Of a stretch of 64,000 bases of DNA, positions 37,370 to 45,423 are shown in pieces; the stretch's first letter is position 1, and each line of letters begins with the position of its first letter. Location of the stretch: NCBI GenBank assembly GCA_022842845.1, contig JALHOT010000015.1:1-64000 (forward strand), read 5' to 3'. The stretch comes from Cyclobacteriaceae bacterium. Its GTDB lineage: Bacteria; Bacteroidota; Bacteroidia; Cytophagales; Cyclobacteriaceae. Below the pieces are notes generated by a model that saw only the letters and a program-made list of their open reading frames with translations, was not told the origin of the DNA and did no database searches. The translations under genes were made by a program, and so were the position numbers.

Positions 37370-38604
37370 TAAGATTTAAGCTTTGTATTTTATTAATGCT
37401 GAGTGCCTTGTCACTCAGTGCTCAGGTACGGGTATTGGGACCATCCGAAATAGTGACGCTTGTTAAAGCGAATCACCCTGCCCTGCTGGCTGCCAGGCTT
37501 AAAATAAGACAGCAGGAAGCGCTACTGCGCGGAAATGCTCCTGTGCCTAAAACGGATGTTTCGCTAATGCTTGGTCAATACAACAGCATTCAAAAGAAAG
37601 ACAATAACCTGAGCATATCACAAAGCATTCCTTTTCCGGGCACTTTTATACAGCAAAAACATTTTGCGAAGGCTAGCCTTCAAGAAGCGAGTCTGCAAGA
37701 AGCAGTAAGTCTCAACGACTATACATTAGAGGCCAGGCTATTGATAGCAAATACCTATTACATGCAAGCAAGGGTACAACTATTGAAGCAACAAGACAGT
37801 CTTTACGCACACAGCTACTCTTTAGCAACCCTACGATATAAAGCAGGTGATGAGAGCTACCTCACTCAATTGGCTGCCGGTAACCAGCAACAGCTCATGC
37901 ACAATCATTTAATAATTGCTGAGCAAGCGGTGGAAGCAGCATACGCACAGCTTAGACTGTTATGTGGTATTGATTATGAATTCTCTTTGCAAGGCACACT
38001 GTCGGAAGTAACGCTACTGCCGGCTGATACCAGCCTTTTACAAAATAATCCGCTGAGGGCTCTATCAACTGCAGGCATTAACCTGGCACAGGCTGCCCGA
38101 AAACTGGAAAGTGCTAAAGCCATGCCCGACTTACGTTTAGGCTACTTTAACCAAACGTTGATAGGCACCCAAAACATTAATGGACAGGACCAATTCTTTG
38201 ATGGTAGCAAAAGATTTCAGGGTGTACAGCTTGGGCTGGCTGTTCCGATTTGGTATGCCCACACCCGAGGACAGCTACGCGCCTACAGGATTCAGGAGGA
38301 TATCGCCCGCCAGCAGGATGCCGCTACAAAATTATCATTATCGCAAGCCTATGAAGAAGTGATTCGATCCATGATGAAAAACAAAAGCATGGTGGATTAC
38401 TATCGGCAACATGGTTTGACCGCTGCAGCCACACTTAGCGAAAAAAGCATGAAAGCATTCGCAGCAGGCGACATTGACTTTGTCAACTTATCCATGCACC
38501 TGCAACAAGAGCTGAGCATCCGGGAAGCCTATCTGGAAACGCTGCTCAACTATCATCAAAATATTTTACAACTATCACACCTAACAGGCGCTTATCAACC
38601 ATGA
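37366..38604 (+). CDS. czcC: CzcC-like TolC-family outer-membrane channel
   Basis: The 412-residue protein has a signal peptide (LCILLMLSALSLSAQ). The mature part is largely alpha-helical with two internally similar halves (for example HPALLAARLKIRQQEALL and AGINLAQAARKLESAKAMPDL), as in outer-membrane efflux proteins, and has the two short strand regions that build the barrel. It would form the exit duct for the pump. The gene overlaps both the pump gene and the adaptor gene by 4 bp, so the three are translationally coupled. Confidence 0.87.
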   Translation: MIRFKLCILLMLSALSLSAQVRVLGPSEIVTLVKANHPALLAARLKIRQQEALLRGNAPVPKTDVSLMLGQYNSIQKKDNNLSISQSIPFPGTFIQQKHFAKASLQEASLQEAVSLNDYTLEARLLIANTYYMQARVQLLKQQDSLYAHSYSLATLRYKAGDESYLTQLAAGNQQQLMHNHLIIAEQAVEAAYAQLRLLCGIDYEFSLQGTLSEVTLLPADTSLLQNNPLRALSTAGINLAQAARKLESAKAMPDLRLGYFNQTLIGTQNINGQDQFFDGSKRFQGVQLGLAVPIWYAHTRGQLRAYRIQEDIARQQDAATKLSLSQAYEEVIRSMMKNKSMVDYYRQHGLTAAATLSEKSMKAFAAGDIDFVNLSMHLQQELSIREAYLETLLNYHQNILQLSHLTGAYQP

Positions 38605-39725
38605 AAAGACTAAGTATATTTATAATCATTCTTGTTGCTTTAGCAGCCTGTAAACAAGCCACCGAAACGAGTGAGCAAAGTGCTGCACCCCAAGGCCTTA
38701 TCACGCTGAGCGATAGCCAGGCCAAAAGCCTGACGATACAAATGGGCAAACTGGAGAAAACTGTTTTACAGGAAAGCATTGAAGCGCGCGGACAATTGGA
38801 TGTGCCCCCACAAAACTTAATATCCATCATGGCTCCACTAGGGGGCTTTGTGAAGGAAACCACCATGCTGCAAGGCATGAAGGTAAAGAAGGGACAAGTA
38901 ATGGCTGTGCTTGAGCATCCTAACTACATTCGTTTACAACAAGATTATCTTGAAAAGAGCAGTCAGTTAGAGTACCTACAGACAGAATACAAAAGACAGG
39001 AAACTTTGCAGGTAGAAAACGCCAATGCACTTAAAACAGCGCAACAAGCAAAAGCCAATTATGAAAGTACCCTTGGCATGGTAAAGGGGCTGGAGGCCAT
39101 GTTGACACTTGCTCACATTTCTGTTAGCGAATTAAAAAAAGGCACTATCCAAAATAGCATAGCCCTTCGGGCTCCAAGCGATGGTTACGTAACCCAGGTT
39201 TGGGTCAATAATGGCCGTTATGTACAAGAGAGCGATATCCTCTTTGAGCTCGTGAATCTGGAACATATCCATGCTGAGTTAAAATTCTTTGAAGGTGATA
39301 TCGGTAAAATTAAAAAAGGGCAAAGCGTTATGCTCTATAGCCCCGGTCTGCAAGAACCCTTACAAGCAACTGTCTATCTGGTTGGAAAAGTGATTAGCAG
39401 CGACAGAAGTATTCAGGTGCATTGCCATTTGGCAAAGGAAGATGAAAGCCTGATTCCCGGCAGCTATGTAACCGCCACCGTATCGATTGGGGAAAAGGTG
39501 GGCTCTACCCTTCCGGCAGCAGCTGTAGTACACTTCGATGGGAAGGATTATGCGTTCGTAGAGATTAGCACAAACCAGTACGAAGCCATTGAAGTCAGCA
39601 TCATCCAAAGTAGTGGTGATAAGGTAATGATAGAACTGACGGATGCCAATCATGCCAATAAAAACTTTGTAGTAGAAGGCGCCTTTGAACTGCTGGGATT
39701 GCTTAAGAATAGTGGAGATGAGTAA
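38601..39725 (+). CDS. czcB: CzcB-like periplasmic adaptor (membrane fusion) lipoprotein
   Basis: The 374-residue protein has a lipobox VALAAC (Cys17). The order is: N-terminal beta domain (ARGQLDVPPQNL), first biotinyl-lipoyl half (APLGGFVKETTMLQGMKVKKGQ), a helical hairpin of about 80 residues rich in Q/E/K, the second lipoyl half (LRAPSDGYVTQVWVNNGRYV), and the beta-barrel and membrane-proximal domains. It connects the RND pump to the TolC channel. It lacks the long His-rich N-terminal extension seen in some CzcB proteins. It is translationally coupled to the channel gene. Confidence 0.87.
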   Translation: MKRLSIFIIILVALAACKQATETSEQSAAPQGLITLSDSQAKSLTIQMGKLEKTVLQESIEARGQLDVPPQNLISIMAPLGGFVKETTMLQGMKVKKGQVMAVLEHPNYIRLQQDYLEKSSQLEYLQTEYKRQETLQVENANALKTAQQAKANYESTLGMVKGLEAMLTLAHISVSELKKGTIQNSIALRAPSDGYVTQVWVNNGRYVQESDILFELVNLEHIHAELKFFEGDIGKIKKGQSVMLYSPGLQEPLQATVYLVGKVISSDRSIQVHCHLAKEDESLIPGSYVTATVSIGEKVGSTLPAAAVVHFDGKDYAFVEISTNQYEAIEVSIIQSSGDKVMIELTDANHANKNFVVEGAFELLGLLKNSGDE

Positions 39726-39774
39726 TTCAGATTTTCTACAGAATTAAGTATCACCTTATGGAAAATTCTTACCC

Positions 39775-40956
39775 ATGCTCCGCATCAGTTTCGCAGCTCT
39801 ACTCATTTTTTTCAGCACACAGATAACCCATGCGCAAAAGCCTGCTGACAGCAGCCATTATGCTATGCGACAATTAAAAGTGGAAGAGATCAACTTTGTC
39901 TCGAGTTATTATCATCAAAATGGAAACAACTCGGCTGTTACCGGAGGCATAGGCAGTGAAAGACTGAGTGATCTGGGCACAACCCTCGAAGTGCGCCTGT
40001 CTACTTATGACCAAAGAAGAAGAAAACATACCTTGAGCACTGAGATGGGAATAGATGTCTATACATCGGCATCCTCTGATAAAATTGATCCTTCTACAAT
40101 TTCTTCGGCATCTACCAGCGATGTGAGGGTATATCCTTCTATTAGCTATTCTATTAATAACGAACAAAAAAGAAACACGTATACCATTGTCGGTTCAGTT
40201 TCTTCCGAATACGATTATCTGTCGAAAGGACTTGCCACTGGCTGGAGTAAACTATCGAAAGATAAAAACCGGGAGTTGGCCCTCAAAGCACAAGCCTTTC
40301 TGGATACCTGGACAGTTATTCTGCCGATAGAATTAAGGTCCACTAACAAGCGTAATAAGAAAGAACCACGCAATTCCTATAGCACTTCATTTACGCTTAG
40401 CCAGGTAATCAACAAGCGCATGCAGGTTTTATTGCTGGCCGATGTAGCCTATCAAAGCGGACAATTGGCTACACTCTATCATCGCACTTATTTTAACAAT
40501 GCCACACATAGAGTAGAAAATCTGCCTGATCATCGTTTTAAATTACCCCTGGCCCTTCGTATGCATTATTTTGCCGGTGATCATCTCATCTTACGCGCTT
40601 ACTATCGCTATTACCAGGACAGCTGGGGTTTGCAGGCCCATACATTCGATCTTGAAACACCCATCAAGCTCAGCCCATTTGTTTCTATCAGTCCTTTTTA
40701 CCGATACTACACACAGCGTGGTATACAGTACTTTGCTCCTTACCGGCAGCATAACATCAATGAAGTGTATTACACGAGCGACTATGACCTTTCCACTCTT
40801 AACAGCCAGTTAATTGGTATGGGTTTGCGCCTGGCACCACCGGGCGGACTATTGGGGATAGCTAAAGTCAATGCATTAGAACTGCGCTATGCTCATTATA
40901 CACGATCTACCGGAATGAGTGCCAATACACTTGCCATTGCCGTCAAATTAAAATAA
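39775..40956 (+). CDS. DUF3570 outer-membrane protein
   Basis: The 393-residue protein has a signal peptide (AALLIFFSTQITHAQ). The pattern fits the DUF3570 family of predicted outer-membrane beta-barrels, which recurs next to thioredoxin, ApbE and DUF4266 genes: LGTTLEVRLSTYDQRRRKHTLSTEMGIDVYTSASSD, and repeated YYRYYQDSWG-type strands with aromatic girdles. A terminal strand (NTLAIAVKLK) suits barrel assembly. It lies 49 bp after the adaptor gene and 6 bp before the thioredoxin gene. Its function is not established; a pore or redox-partner platform is inferred. Confidence 0.75.
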   Translation: MLRISFAALLIFFSTQITHAQKPADSSHYAMRQLKVEEINFVSSYYHQNGNNSAVTGGIGSERLSDLGTTLEVRLSTYDQRRRKHTLSTEMGIDVYTSASSDKIDPSTISSASTSDVRVYPSISYSINNEQKRNTYTIVGSVSSEYDYLSKGLATGWSKLSKDKNRELALKAQAFLDTWTVILPIELRSTNKRNKKEPRNSYSTSFTLSQVINKRMQVLLLADVAYQSGQLATLYHRTYFNNATHRVENLPDHRFKLPLALRMHYFAGDHLILRAYYRYYQDSWGLQAHTFDLETPIKLSPFVSISPFYRYYTQRGIQYFAPYRQHNINEVYYTSDYDLSTLNSQLIGMGLRLAPPGGLLGIAKVNALELRYAHYTRSTGMSANTLAIAVKLK

Positions 40957-40962
40957 GTACTT

Positions 40963-41394
40963 ATGAAATTTATCATTATCTTCCTTGTCACCACGTGCTT
41001 GATCACAAGTCCCTGGCTTACCAACTTTGATCAGGCACAGCTACAAGCCAGGCAAGAACAAAAATTAATACTGCTTAACTTTTCCGGATCTGACTGGTGT
41101 GCCCCTTGTATTAAAATGAAGCAAGAGGTTTTTGAGTCGGCCGAATTCATACAGCTGGCTGATGAATCTTTAGTATTGGTAAGAGCTGACTTTCCAAGAA
41201 GCAAGAAAAAACAACTGCCTGCAGATCAAACAGCACACAATGAAAAATTAGCAGAGCGCTATAATCCACAAGGAAAATTTCCTTACACCTTGCTATTAAA
41301 GGCTGATGGCAGCATTCTCAAAACCTGGGATGGTTACGTGTTTGCCAGTCAGGATAAAGTACTGGATGAATTAAGGAAAGACATTAAACCATGA
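40963..41394 (+). CDS. Exported thioredoxin-fold protein
   Basis: The 143-residue protein has a signal sequence (IIIFLVTTCLITSPWL) and the redox motif WCAPC (Cys46, Cys49) in LLNFSGSDWCAPCIKMKQEVFES. The family cis-proline region (KFPYTLLLKADG) follows. It should work in the periplasm as a thiol-disulfide exchange protein, perhaps on the Cys pair of the DUF4266 lipoprotein two genes downstream (inference). Its stop overlaps the ApbE start by 4 bp. Confidence 0.85.
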   Translation: MKFIIIFLVTTCLITSPWLTNFDQAQLQARQEQKLILLNFSGSDWCAPCIKMKQEVFESAEFIQLADESLVLVRADFPRSKKKQLPADQTAHNEKLAERYNPQGKFPYTLLLKADGSILKTWDGYVFASQDKVLDELRKDIKP

Positions 41395-42332
41395 ATAGAC
41401 AACTCAATCCTAGTGTGTTTAACCAGGTCAGGCGGCTGATGGGCAACTGTTTCTCTTTTACTGTGGTGGCTGAGGATGAGCAATGGGCAAATGATCGTAT
41501 TCAACAAGCCATCAATGAAGTAGTGCGCATTGAAAAGCTCCTGACTACTTTCGATGAAAACAGTCAGACCAACCAGATTAACCGATCGGCAGGCATAACC
41601 TCTGTGTGTGTGGATGAAGAAGTATTTGATCTGATTGAACGCAGCATTAAAATATCAGAACTCACCCAGGGTGCTTTTGACCTTACTTATGGTTCGCTGG
41701 ATAAATCACTATGGAATTTCAATACGCAGATGACAAGCCTGCCAAAACCAGAAGATGCCAAGTGGGCAGTTAAACGGATTAACTATAAATATTTGGAACT
41801 CGATAGAAAAAATCTAAGTGTGTACATCAAACATGAAGGTACCCGAATAGGCTTTGGTGGTATTGGTAAAGGCTATGCCGCTGATCGTGCGCGGCAAGTT
41901 TTACAAAATCTGGGGGTGAAAAGCGGTATTGTGAACGCCTCCGGTGATTTAGCCCTTTGGGGTTCGCAACCCAATGGCGAAGCCTGGACGATCGGCATTG
42001 CCGATCCGGAACATAAGCACCTGCCCTTTGCCTCTATGGCTTTACACAATGTAGCCATTGCTACCTCCGGTAATTATGAGAAATTCATCACCATCAGTGG
42101 TAAGCGATATTCGCATAACATAGATCCACGCACGGGCTATCCGGTGCAAGGCATTAAGAGTACAACCATCCTGGGTCCCAGTGCTGAATTGGCTGATGCC
42201 ATGGCCACACCTGTAACGGTGATGGGTGTAAAACAGGGGCTCTATCTTATTAATCAATTAAAGGATATGGCCTGCATCATCATTGATGATCATGACCAAG
42301 TGTACCATTCAGATAACATTCAATTTTCTTAA
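41391..42332 (+). CDS. apbE: ApbE-family FAD:protein FMN transferase
   Basis: The 313-residue protein has ApbE motifs in order: RIEKLLTTFDENSQTNQIN, GAFDLTYG, GFGGIGKGYAADRARQVL, VNASGDLALWG, and HNIDPRTGYPV with the metal-binding acidic residues nearby. Such enzymes attach FMN to a Ser/Thr of target proteins, usually in the envelope. No signal peptide or lipobox is visible, unlike many ApbE proteins, so export is uncertain. It overlaps the thioredoxin gene by 4 bp, and the DUF4266 gene starts 1 bp after its stop. The target protein is not obvious in the window. Confidence 0.88.
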   Translation: MNRQLNPSVFNQVRRLMGNCFSFTVVAEDEQWANDRIQQAINEVVRIEKLLTTFDENSQTNQINRSAGITSVCVDEEVFDLIERSIKISELTQGAFDLTYGSLDKSLWNFNTQMTSLPKPEDAKWAVKRINYKYLELDRKNLSVYIKHEGTRIGFGGIGKGYAADRARQVLQNLGVKSGIVNASGDLALWGSQPNGEAWTIGIADPEHKHLPFASMALHNVAIATSGNYEKFITISGKRYSHNIDPRTGYPVQGIKSTTILGPSAELADAMATPVTVMGVKQGLYLINQLKDMACIIIDDHDQVYHSDNIQFS

Positions 42333-42333
42333 G

Positions 42334-42546
42334 ATGAAAAAAGTCATGACTATACTACTCCTGATACTCATGGGGCTTACTTCATGCAGCACCGTAAAAG
42401 AGTATCAAAAAATGCGGCTGAATGATTCGGAAATGGAATTAGCTTCACGCAAAATTCAGAAGTTTGAAGCCAACTTTCAGCTCTACCGAGAAGGTGCCTC
42501 CGGGGCCAACGGAGGTAAGAATGGTGGTGGATGTGGCTGCAACTAA
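42334..42546 (+). CDS. DUF4266-like small lipoprotein
   Basis: The ATG at 42334, immediately after the ApbE stop, gives 70 residues with a lipobox (LTSC, Cys18). The mature part is charged (KEYQKMRLNDSEMELA) and ends in a glycine-rich tail with GCGCN, the hallmark of DUF4266 proteins found next to ApbE and DUF3570 genes. The tail contains EGASGAN, which resembles the flavinylation motif (D/S)GxSGAT except that the acceptor Thr/Ser is Asn. The two terminal cysteines may be redox partners for the thioredoxin. Function is not established. Confidence 0.75.
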   Translation: MKKVMTILLLILMGLTSCSTVKEYQKMRLNDSEMELASRKIQKFEANFQLYREGASGANGGKNGGGCGCN

Positions 42547-42633
42547 AGAAGCTAAATTAAATCTGCTTATTGCCGTGGGTGCCATTGTGAAGTTTGACTT
42601 TTTGAACTACTTTAATACAAGGTTAAAACGAAC

Positions 42634-43308
42634 ATGAAAGTCCTCATCGTTGAAGATGAAAAAGAACTCTCCAATAGCATAGTACAATACTTGCGGCAAG
42701 AAAGCTATGTATGTGAAGTTGCCTATACTGTACGGGAAGCCTTAGAAAAAGTGGCGTTATTTGATTACGACTGCATCTTACTTGATATTAGCCTGCCTGA
42801 TGGCAATGGATTAAAAATACTTGAGAGTCTGAAGCAAGAGAGTAAGTTGGAAGGCGTGATTATAATATCGGCCAAAAACTCGGTAGACGATCGCATCAAA
42901 GGGTTAAACCTCGGGGCAGATGATTACCTGACCAAGCCCTTTCACCTCTCAGAATTAGGCGCCAGGGTTTCAGCCATTATCAGGCGTAAACGCTTTGATG
43001 GAAAAAATCAATTGATGTTTGAAGAAATAAGTATTGACTTACTCGGTAAAAACACTCAGGTACATGGCAAGCCTGTAGAGCTCACACGGAAAGAATATGA
43101 TCTATTGCTTTTTTTACTTTCCAATAAGAAAAGAGTAGTATCTAAAAATGCCATAGCCGAACACCTATCGGGCGATGAAGCCGAAATATTCGATAACTTC
43201 GATTTCATCTATGCCCATATGAAGAATCTGAAAAAGAAATTGCATGATGCCGGCTGCCACGACTACATCAAGACAGTATATGGCCTGGGTTATAAGCTGG
43301 AAGCATGA
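42634..43308 (+). CDS. OmpR-family response regulator
   Basis: The 224-residue protein has a receiver domain (1-115) with the phosphorylation site Asp51 (ILLDISLPDGNG), the acidic pair Glu7-Asp8 and Lys101 in TKPF. A winged-helix DNA-binding domain follows (125-222; LTRKEYDLLLFL, then VKTVYGLGYKL-type C-terminal hairpin). It is paired with the kinase directly downstream (4-bp overlap) and lies 87 bp after the DUF4266 gene. By analogy with CusR/CzcR systems it probably controls the metal efflux block (inference). Confidence 0.9.
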   Translation: MKVLIVEDEKELSNSIVQYLRQESYVCEVAYTVREALEKVALFDYDCILLDISLPDGNGLKILESLKQESKLEGVIIISAKNSVDDRIKGLNLGADDYLTKPFHLSELGARVSAIIRRKRFDGKNQLMFEEISIDLLGKNTQVHGKPVELTRKEYDLLLFLLSNKKRVVSKNAIAEHLSGDEAEIFDNFDFIYAHMKNLKKKLHDAGCHDYIKTVYGLGYKLEA

Positions 43309-44561
43309 AATTACTCATTCGCACAGTTCGTAATTACGCCCTGGTCTCTGCCCTGCTCTTCATACTATCAACTCCCCTCTTCTATTGGGCTATTTACAGT
43401 TTGGTGATCAGGCAAATGGATGCCTCTTTGATAGAACATAAATCTGATTTTCTGGAAGCGGCTCAATACATAGACACTGAAGCTGAGTTGAACAAGCACC
43501 AGCGGATGAATAAAGAATTCTCGGTAAAAATCATTGATACTCCCCTGGCCGATCGCTTTTACACAGAGGAAGTATTCGATAGCGCTAAAGCCGAGTACCA
43601 TCCTTATAGGATTTACAGTACGACCATCACCCTGCATAGTCAGCCGCACGAATTACGAGTAAGAGAATCGATGGTGAGCAGCAAAGACCTGGTGTCTGCC
43701 ATCGTTAGCATTCAAGCGGTTCTCCTGGTTTTACTTTTCATCGCCCTGGTACTCATCAACCGTCAATTATCCAATACCATCTGGTATCCCTTTTACCTGA
43801 TTGTCAACCGTCTTAAGAATTACAGGATAGACAAAGACACCAGCCTTCAATTACCTACCTCTTCCACGCTCGAATTCCGTGATTTAAGTGAAGCCATTGA
43901 TCTTCTCATTCAGAAGAATAAAAGTACCTATTTAGCGCAAAAAGAATTTACGGAGAATGCTTCACATGAAATGCAAACTCCACTGGCTATTCTCAATGGA
44001 AAAATCGATCTGCTGATGCAAACTGAATTAAGCGAATACCAGGCCGAACTGATTGGTTCCATTCAGCATAGTACGGCACGTCTTTCTAAACTAAACAGGA
44101 ATTTACTCTTACTCGCCAAAATTGATAACCAGCAGTACAACAGTAAAGAATCGATTAATTTATCAAGTGTAATCACTGCTTTGCTGGATCAATTTGAAGA
44201 GGCTATTCAACAGCGTTCCTTGCAGCTATCTTCTGCGCTTGATACAAAAGTGTTGATAAAAAGCAACAAAGCACTCGTAGAAATACTAATGTCGAATTTA
44301 CTCACCAATGCTATTCGCTATTCACCTGCGGGCAGTGTCATTAGACTGAAACTTACTGCGAGTACTTTTACTATTCAGAATGATGGTACTCCTTTTAAAA
44401 ATCCGGCTTCCATTTTTAACCGTTTTAGCAAAGAAGATCAGTCAAGCGCAGGTACAGGCCTTGGCCTGGCCCTGGTGAAACAAGTTTGTAGTGAACTAGG
44501 TTTTGATATCCGTTATGCACACCAACAAGGTCGGCATATTTTTACTCTTCGCTTTGATTAA
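43305..44561 (+). CDS. Sensor histidine kinase paired with the OmpR regulator
   Basis: The 418-residue protein has two membrane helices (about 12-35 and 131-152) enclosing a roughly 95-residue periplasmic sensor region. Then come a HAMP-like linker, HisKA with ENASHEMQTPLAIL (His221), and an HATPase domain (LMSNLLTNAIRYSP N-box, GTGLGLALVKQ G-box). It senses an envelope signal, possibly metal, and phosphorylates Asp51 of the adjacent regulator. The genes overlap by 4 bp. All catalytic motifs are present. Confidence 0.9.
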   Translation: MKLLIRTVRNYALVSALLFILSTPLFYWAIYSLVIRQMDASLIEHKSDFLEAAQYIDTEAELNKHQRMNKEFSVKIIDTPLADRFYTEEVFDSAKAEYHPYRIYSTTITLHSQPHELRVRESMVSSKDLVSAIVSIQAVLLVLLFIALVLINRQLSNTIWYPFYLIVNRLKNYRIDKDTSLQLPTSSTLEFRDLSEAIDLLIQKNKSTYLAQKEFTENASHEMQTPLAILNGKIDLLMQTELSEYQAELIGSIQHSTARLSKLNRNLLLLAKIDNQQYNSKESINLSSVITALLDQFEEAIQQRSLQLSSALDTKVLIKSNKALVEILMSNLLTNAIRYSPAGSVIRLKLTASTFTIQNDGTPFKNPASIFNRFSKEDQSSAGTGLGLALVKQVCSELGFDIRYAHQQGRHIFTLRFD

Positions 44562-44638
44562 CAAAGTTATCAGGGTCGCTGGCCCGGGCTCATGACTGAA
44601 CTACTATAAGCCTTCGTTTTGTATCCTCAGGTCGATGT

Positions 44639-44812
44639 CTATTGCTTTGACTTGATCTTATGCCCCAGGGCTTCAGCAATCTTGGGTTGTTCCCTCAGGT
44701 AATCAGCAAATTGTTGTAAGGTATCGAAGCTCTTGCTTAACCTCACACAACTGTCTTCCAGGTATAAATCAATCCTCACTTTTTTGATGGGTTCGTAAAC
44801 TTGATGCGCCAT
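44639..44812 (-). CDS. Small 57-residue conserved-looking protein
   Basis: An ATG at 44812 opens a 57-residue frame, MAHQVYEPIKKVRIDLYLED onward, with an amphipathic helix near TLQQFADYLREQPKIAEALG and a stop at 44639-44641. It is soluble and charged, with no membrane segment. Codon use looks like the neighbouring genes and the frame is dense in typical coding codons. No family name was recognised. It lies convergent to and 77 bp from the kinase gene. Confidence 0.45.
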   Translation of the reverse strand: MAHQVYEPIKKVRIDLYLEDSCVRLSKSFDTLQQFADYLREQPKIAEALGHKIKSKQ

Positions 44813-45423
44813 GAGACAAAGTTAATCCGCGAAAGCCTTGTTACCAGTAGCCCTTAGCAGGTGTGACAGCAGTTGTCATATTATTTTCGCTGATATGCTG
44901 TCATGCTGGTGGTCTGGCGGATCTATTCCTTGCTGTAAAGCTACTAAGAGAAAAAGCTTACTGAAGCAGACTCTGCGTCTTATATAGGTTTTAATCACTA
45001 TTGCATAAGTAATTTGACTCAATTAATTATACGAGCTCCTCCTTACACATTCAATTTCCCTATAAACTAAGTCAAAATTATAGGTAGTATTAGCTGATTT
45101 TACTTCCTAAAGTTACTGTAATAGTAAATACCACTCTTTATCAATTTCCTTCTGTATGATCAGTGCAACCAGCTATCTTCATTCAATCAAAAAATCACTC
45201 AATTGCCCAGGAAGTTTGGTAAACAGCTGTTTGGGTACTAGCCCCGTGATTTTCCTATAGGATAAATAATCATGATTACCTCTTATGATAAAACAGATCT
45301 TTACTATTAGTTAAATTCAACCAACAGGCATCTCATGGGTATCTTAAAAGATATTTATTAAGATTTTACAGTTGAATCTGATATGAAATAAAAAAAGAAA
45401 TATAATGCAACCCAATTTAACAC
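44813..45423. other. Long non-coding stretch
   Basis: No gene was found in about 610 bp. On the minus strand the frame at about 45179-45309 reads IIRGNHDYLSYRKITGL and onward for about 40 residues before a stop. It has no start codon and an upstream stop, so it is at most a worn gene fragment. No strong hairpin or repeat was seen. Confidence 0.45.

Noticed and set aside
45179-45309. Possible metallophosphatase fragment with a GNHD-like motif on the minus strand
   Set aside because: About 40 residues only, no start codon, a stop upstream and a single short motif; chance similarity is likely.
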